A stretch of 18,231 nt of DNA from assembly GCA_029865665.1 (NCBI GenBank), contig JARXAV010000034.1:1-18231 (forward strand), given 5' to 3'. Within the stretch, counting starts at the first letter, position 1; every line of letters begins with the position of its first letter. Origin of the DNA: Flectobacillus sp. (lineage in GTDB: Bacteria > Bacteroidota > Bacteroidia > Cytophagales > Spirosomataceae). The translations under genes were made by a program, and so were the position numbers. The notes below the pieces were generated by a model. The model ran no database searches. It worked only from the letters and a program-made list of their open reading frames with translations, and had not been told where the DNA came from. Positions 15,388-18,231 of this stretch are shown one piece after another.

Positions 15388-15975
15388 TTAGTTAAGCCAA
15401 GCCAAGGTTGACAGAATACCAACAAATTGTACAAAGTATTCCCTCAAGTGATTAATAGCAGACTTAACCCTTGTTTTAACCGTTCCTAGTGGAATTCCAA
15501 ACTCTTCAGCTACTTCAGACTGAGTGTAGCCCTGGAAATACAGTAAATCAATGATTAATTGATGTTCTGGTTTTAACTTTTCAATTACCTTTTTTACACC
15601 GATTGCATCCACATCGAATTGGCTATATTCTTGTTTGTCAATCGTGTTGATAGTGGTTTCTAAATCTTGGTTTTTCTGTGAGTTTTGGAAGTCTTGTGAA
15701 CGTATCTTATCAATAGCCGTATTTCGGGCAATGTTTAGCATCCAAGTAAAGAGTGTACCTCTCCCTGAGTTATAACCTTCAATATTACGCCAGATTTTAA
15801 CAAATGAGTCCTGTAAAATATCTGAAGCGATTTCCTCTGTACGAACAATTTTCAAAATCACCCCGTATAGAGCAGCAGAGTAGTTATCATACAAGATGGA
15901 AAAACCTCGTTCGTCTTTGCTCTGAAGCATCAATAAAAGCGTTTCTTCGGCTATGATTGTTTTGCGTTTAGACAT
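15388..15975 (-). CDS. ECF sigma factor, SigK-like
   Basis: The 195-residue protein has region 2 at about 25-95 (GFSILYDNYSAALYGVILKIV, EIASDILQDSFVKIWRNI, GTLFTWMLNIARNTAIDKIR) and region 4 at about 130-185 (VIEKLKPEHQLIIDLLYFQGYTQSEVAEEFGIPLGTVKTRVKSAINHLR). The LGTVKTRV recognition helix and pairing with an RskA-type gene point to the SigK/RskA group rather than the FecI group. The ATG at 15975 is the first start in frame and gives a normal length. It and the anti-sigma gene form a two-gene unit; a fasciclin gene lies upstream on the same strand beyond a hairpin. Confidence 0.93.
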   Translation of the reverse strand: MSKRKTIIAEETLLLMLQSKDERGFSILYDNYSAALYGVILKIVRTEEIASDILQDSFVKIWRNIEGYNSGRGTLFTWMLNIARNTAIDKIRSQDFQNSQKNQDLETTINTIDKQEYSQFDVDAIGVKKVIEKLKPEHQLIIDLLYFQGYTQSEVAEEFGIPLGTVKTRVKSAINHLREYFVQFVGILSTLAWLN

Positions 15976-16144
15976 AATGTTTTAAAGGGCTTAATAATGG
16001 CAGTTTCAGCGACATGGATTTGTTTTCAATATATAAGGCTAAACTACTTAAATATTGATGAAGTTTTAACTTATGATAAAAAAAAATATCAATAGTTGAC
16101 AAAAAACTTGTTTAGGTGCGTACATGGTTCACTGAGTGAAGAAG
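15976..16144. other. Leader region of the SigK-like gene
   Basis: This AT-rich stretch has no open frame. I see no TAnnTTTG box on the minus strand, so the sigma gene may use an alternative promoter, possibly its own. Beyond the hairpin at 16145-16174, a small inverted repeat ATTAAAC (16189-16195) with GTTTAAT (16203-16209) lies between that hairpin and the fasciclin stop. Confidence 0.3.
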
Positions 16145-16174
16145 AAAGGACTTTCCCATGTCAGAAAGTCCTTT
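16145..16174 (-). terminator. Hairpin downstream of the fasciclin gene
   Basis: AAAGGACTTTC (16145-16155) and GAAAGTCCTTT (16164-16174) form an 11-bp perfect stem with an 8-base loop. On the minus strand it is followed by a pyrimidine-rich but not pure T stretch (CTTCTTC). It lies 120 bases after the fasciclin stop and probably separates that transcript from the SigK-like unit. Confidence 0.6.
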
Positions 16175-16295
16175 ACGTATTACCCATTATTAAACCACAC
16201 CTGTTTAATTTTATTTATCTGGTGTTAGGGTTATTATTCACGTCTTATAGTAAGGTGTAGAACTATCCTAGTTACAACGTGATTAATAATTTCTT

Positions 16296-16844
16296 TTACA
16301 TTTTTGGGAGTACTACTGAGTCAATTACATGGATTACCCCATTCGATTGATACACATCATACGTACTGATGTTTGCTGTTCCTCCGTTTTCATCTTTAAG
16401 CATAATGTTATGACTTCCGTTCATCATGGCTGTTAATTTGCCACCACTTACAGTTGTGAAGGTTGCCGAGCCTTTACCTCCTTTAATGGCTTTTGCAATG
16501 GCATCAAAATCGTATTTTCCTGCTACAACGTGGTAAGTTAATACTTTTGCTAAAGTTGCCTTATTCTCTGGTTTCAGAAGCGTTTCAACCGTTCCCGATG
16601 GAAGGTTTTCGAAAGCGTCATTTACAGGAGCAAAAACAGTGAAAGGACCTTTTGTTTGTAAGGTAGCTACTAAATCGGCTGCTTTCACGGCTGCCACTAA
16701 GGTCGTGTGAGCTTTTGAGTTCACGGCATTTTCAACAATGTTTTTCATTGGATACATTGCTTCACTTCCTACTACTACTGTACTTTGAGCTTGTGATGCA
16801 AATGCAGCGATAACTAATGCGATTACTAAGGTTACTTTTTTCAT
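16296..16844 (-). CDS. Secreted fasciclin (FAS1) domain protein
   Basis: FAS1 domains mediate adhesion or small-ligand binding at the cell surface. The 182-residue product has a signal peptide (about 1-19, ending ASQAQ) and one FAS1 domain (about 37-181). Family motifs are KAHTTLVAAVKAADLVATL, the H1-like GPFTVFAPVNDAFENLP, TLAKVLTYHVVAGKY with the conserved Tyr-His, and the H2-like NGVIHVIDSVVLP. Size and plan resemble MPT70 of Mycobacterium tuberculosis, which is controlled by SigK/RskA. The SigK/RskA-like pair lies directly downstream on the same strand, which makes this gene a likely target; that is inference. The ATG at 16844 gives a clean signal peptide. Confidence 0.94.
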   Translation of the reverse strand: MKKVTLVIALVIAAFASQAQSTVVVGSEAMYPMKNIVENAVNSKAHTTLVAAVKAADLVATLQTKGPFTVFAPVNDAFENLPSGTVETLLKPENKATLAKVLTYHVVAGKYDFDAIAKAIKGGKGSATFTTVSGGKLTAMMNGSHNIMLKDENGGTANISTYDVYQSNGVIHVIDSVVLPKM

Positions 16845-16885
16845 CTTGTTGGATTTTTTTATGGGATAGAATTATTGTGAAAATT

Positions 16886-16915
16886 AGGTTGAAGAACAAG
16901 TTGTCTTTTCAACCT
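16886..16915 (-). promoter_or_regulatory. Palindrome upstream of the fasciclin gene
   Basis: AGGTTGAA (16886-16893) and TTCAACCT (16908-16915) form an 8-bp perfect inverted repeat, with a second small palindrome ACAAGTTGT (16896-16904) between the arms. It lies 42-71 bases upstream of the fasciclin start, in the place of an operator or a leader hairpin. No housekeeping TAnnTTTG box was found on this strand. The rest of the gap to 17151 shows no open frame; a near-match to a -7 box (TACATTTC, about 17019-17026) faces the Rieske gene. Confidence 0.4.
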
Positions 16916-17151
16916 TACAAACAGATTTACGCAATCTATTTCACTTTGGATTTCCTCTACTAAAAAAAGATAAGTAGATGATTGTTATCACTTACTACTT
17001 TATTGAAATAAGGAATGCTTACATTTCGTTTAATTTATAGCATTTTTGAAGCAACCATTTCGTCATTCTTCCCGTAATGGGTTAGGGAAGCGTATTCAAT
17101 TCAAAACATCATTTACTAACTAATCATTTTATCTAAAATCCATTTGTCATT

Positions 17152-17604
17152 ATGAATCACACAACGCAAGAAGAAAAAATCAATCGTTTAGAATTTCTTA
17201 AAAAGCTAGGACTCAGTGGAGCTAGTTTAATGGCTGTTTACTGTGGTGTCACGATGTCGTCTTGTAAAAATGAGACCGTAACTCCAGCAGTAACACCTAA
17301 TACTGGAACCACTGTTACGTACGACTTAAATACTTACACAGCCCTCAAAACAATTGGAGGCTATTATATAGATACTGCTAAAAGTATCGTAATTACCCAC
17401 ACAAGCGACGACAAATACGTTACCGTTACATTAGTCTGTACGCATGAAGGGCAAAAACAAATCCGTTATTCGGGGACTAAGTTTTCTTGTTTGGCTCATG
17501 GAGCAACATTCGACAATTCGGGCAAAGCCCTATCGGTTGCATCGGCACCTTTAACAACCTATCCAACAACGTTGAATGGAACGATACTTTCGGTAGTGGT
17601 CTAA
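17152..17604 (+). CDS. Rieske 2Fe-2S lipoprotein
   Basis: This is a small electron-transfer protein. The 150-residue product has an N-terminal hydrophobic stretch (about 17-37) ending in TMSSC, so C38 is a likely lipidation site. There is no twin-arginine motif. A Thr/Pro-rich linker (40-57) leads into a Rieske-type domain with C96-T-H98 and C113-L-A-H116, the four ligands of a 2Fe-2S cluster. The spacing between H98 and C113 is 14 residues, slightly short of the common 15-17. GATFDNSG follows the second pair as in other Rieske proteins. The domain is small and lacks a partner oxygenase or cytochrome b, so it is more like a stand-alone electron carrier anchored in an envelope membrane. The next gene remnant looks like a c-type cytochrome. 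Confidence 0.9.
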   Translation: MNHTTQEEKINRLEFLKKLGLSGASLMAVYCGVTMSSCKNETVTPAVTPNTGTTVTYDLNTYTALKTIGGYYIDTAKSIVITHTSDDKYVTVTLVCTHEGQKQIRYSGTKFSCLAHGATFDNSGKALSVASAPLTTYPTTLNGTILSVVV

Positions 17605-17653
17605 TCACATATAAAGAAGGAGGAAGAAGAGAAATACAAATTAGATAAGGTAA

Positions 17654-17758
17654 CGGTTTAGAATAGGATATTCTCCGATACCTCCTTCAAATAAATGGAC
17701 AGATTGCCAGTTGTATGTTATCGCTAAATGGATAAATGCTGGTGCTAAAAATAATTAA
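17654..17758 (+). pseudogene. Remnant of a c-type cytochrome C-terminus
   Basis: After an in-frame TAA at 17651, the frame to the TAA at 17756-17758 encodes about 34 residues. The last 30 include SPIPPSNKWTDCQLYVIAKW and then INAGAKNN. This matches the pattern of the end of small envelope c-type cytochromes of Bacteroidota and planctomycetes (MPP...LSDCQIxxIxxWIxxGAxNN). There is no CxxCH haem site and no good start upstream; bases 17605-17653 carry no coding signal. The remnant stop lies 2 bases before the ATG of the next gene, as expected for tightly packed operon genes. I read it as a cytochrome gene that lost its 5' part. The identification is by sequence pattern only. Confidence 0.6.
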
Positions 17759-17760
17759 TT

Positions 17761-18231
17761 ATGAAAAAATATCTATTCGCCGTTTTATGTACCACTTTTT
17801 CGACATCGCTATTTGCTCAAGATGATTTAATGAACATTTTAGACAACGATGCAAAAAAGGAAACCACTTACACTGCGGCTACTTTCAAGGCTACAAGGCT
17901 TATTAATGGACAAACCATTGAAACAGCAAGTAAAAATCATTTGAACTTTTGGATTTCGCACCGCTTTGGAGCGGTTAACTCTGGGTTTATCGAAAACTTT
18001 TTTGGCTTGGATGAAGCCCGTATTCGCTTGGGTTTAGAATATGGACTTACCGACCAATTGACCGTTGGTATTGGCCGTAGTTCGCAGGAAAAAATGTATG
18101 ATTTTTATGCCAAATATAAACTCTTGCGTCAATCGAATAAAAGTCCTTTGTCTGTGGCACTTTATGGAAGTACCGCCGTTAGTACTGTCGAAACAGGTTC
18201 TACCTTAGAGTCGGGTACGGTTATGAAGTAT
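17761..18231 (+). CDS. DUF5777-like outer-membrane beta-barrel protein, 5' part
   Basis: The first 157 codons are present and the gene runs off the window. A signal peptide covers about 1-20 (MKKYLFAVLCTTFSTSLFAQ). After a short acidic linker come HLNFWISHRFGAVNSGF, ARIRLGLEYGLTDQLTVGIGRSS and KMYDFYAKYKLL, alternating strands with aromatic girdles as in an outer-membrane barrel. This resembles the DUF5777 family, which in Cytophagales I associate with redox lipoproteins, a small cytochrome and YceI genes. Here it follows a Rieske gene and a cytochrome remnant, which fits. Its substrate is unknown. Confidence 0.8.
   Translation, partial: MKKYLFAVLCTTFSTSLFAQDDLMNILDNDAKKETTYTAATFKATRLINGQTIETASKNHLNFWISHRFGAVNSGFIENFFGLDEARIRLGLEYGLTDQLTVGIGRSSQEKMYDFYAKYKLLRQSNKSPLSVALYGSTAVSTVETGSTLESGTVMKY

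Overview
The window is chromosomal DNA from a low-GC Bacteroidota, most likely a member of Cytophagales (Spirosomaceae-like; inferred from protein style only). The signs are ECF sigma/FecR pairs of the Bacteroidetes type, TAnnTTTG promoter boxes, weak ribosome binding sites, a DUF5777-type beta-barrel protein and several families of short intergenic repeats. No tRNA, rRNA, CRISPR array, integrase or intact transposase was seen. Most of the window is ordinary core genome; the interest lies in two sigma/anti-sigma modules, a gene remnant and the repeats.

Layout. At 1-294 is the 3' end of a CobW/YeiR-type GTPase gene, followed by a hairpin terminator. At 523-1044 (minus) is a small secreted protein of unknown function, and at 1338-2687 (minus) a secreted thioredoxin-like protein with a CGPC site and a TPR-like tail. 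An AT-rich gap of about 800 bases leads into the 2-oxoglutarate dehydrogenase genes: sucA (3596-6340), sucB with two lipoyl domains (6431-7966), a terminator, then lpdA (8140-9543). These supply E1, E2 and E3 of the TCA-cycle complex. A cytoplasmic FKBP-type prolyl isomerase follows (9729-10166). A long imperfect palindrome separates it from a convergent minus-strand operon.

That operon (14027 down to 10312) encodes a FecI-like ECF sigma factor, a FecR-like anti-sigma factor and a secreted STN-domain protein. The last replaces the usual TonB-dependent transducer: its STN and carboxypeptidase-regulatory-like domains are joined to glycine/asparagine-rich surface repeats and a probable beta-strand C-terminus. 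It looks like a three-gene cell-surface signalling system without its own TonB receptor.

The 14028-14547 gap holds an 18-bp perfect bidirectional terminator and a 172-bp fold-back element with 19-bp perfect inverted ends. Next comes a SigK-like sigma factor with an RskA-like anti-sigma factor (15975 down to 14548), and upstream of it on the same strand a secreted fasciclin (FAS1) protein (16844-16296). SigK/RskA controlling FAS1 proteins is known in Mycobacterium tuberculosis, so the neighbourhood suggests a similar link here.

At the right end, on the plus strand, are a lipoprotein with a Rieske 2Fe-2S motif (17152-17604), a short remnant that reads like the C-terminus of a c-type cytochrome (17654-17758), and, 2 bases later, the 5' part of a DUF5777-like beta-barrel gene (17761 to the window end). 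This looks like a redox operon that has lost its cytochrome gene.
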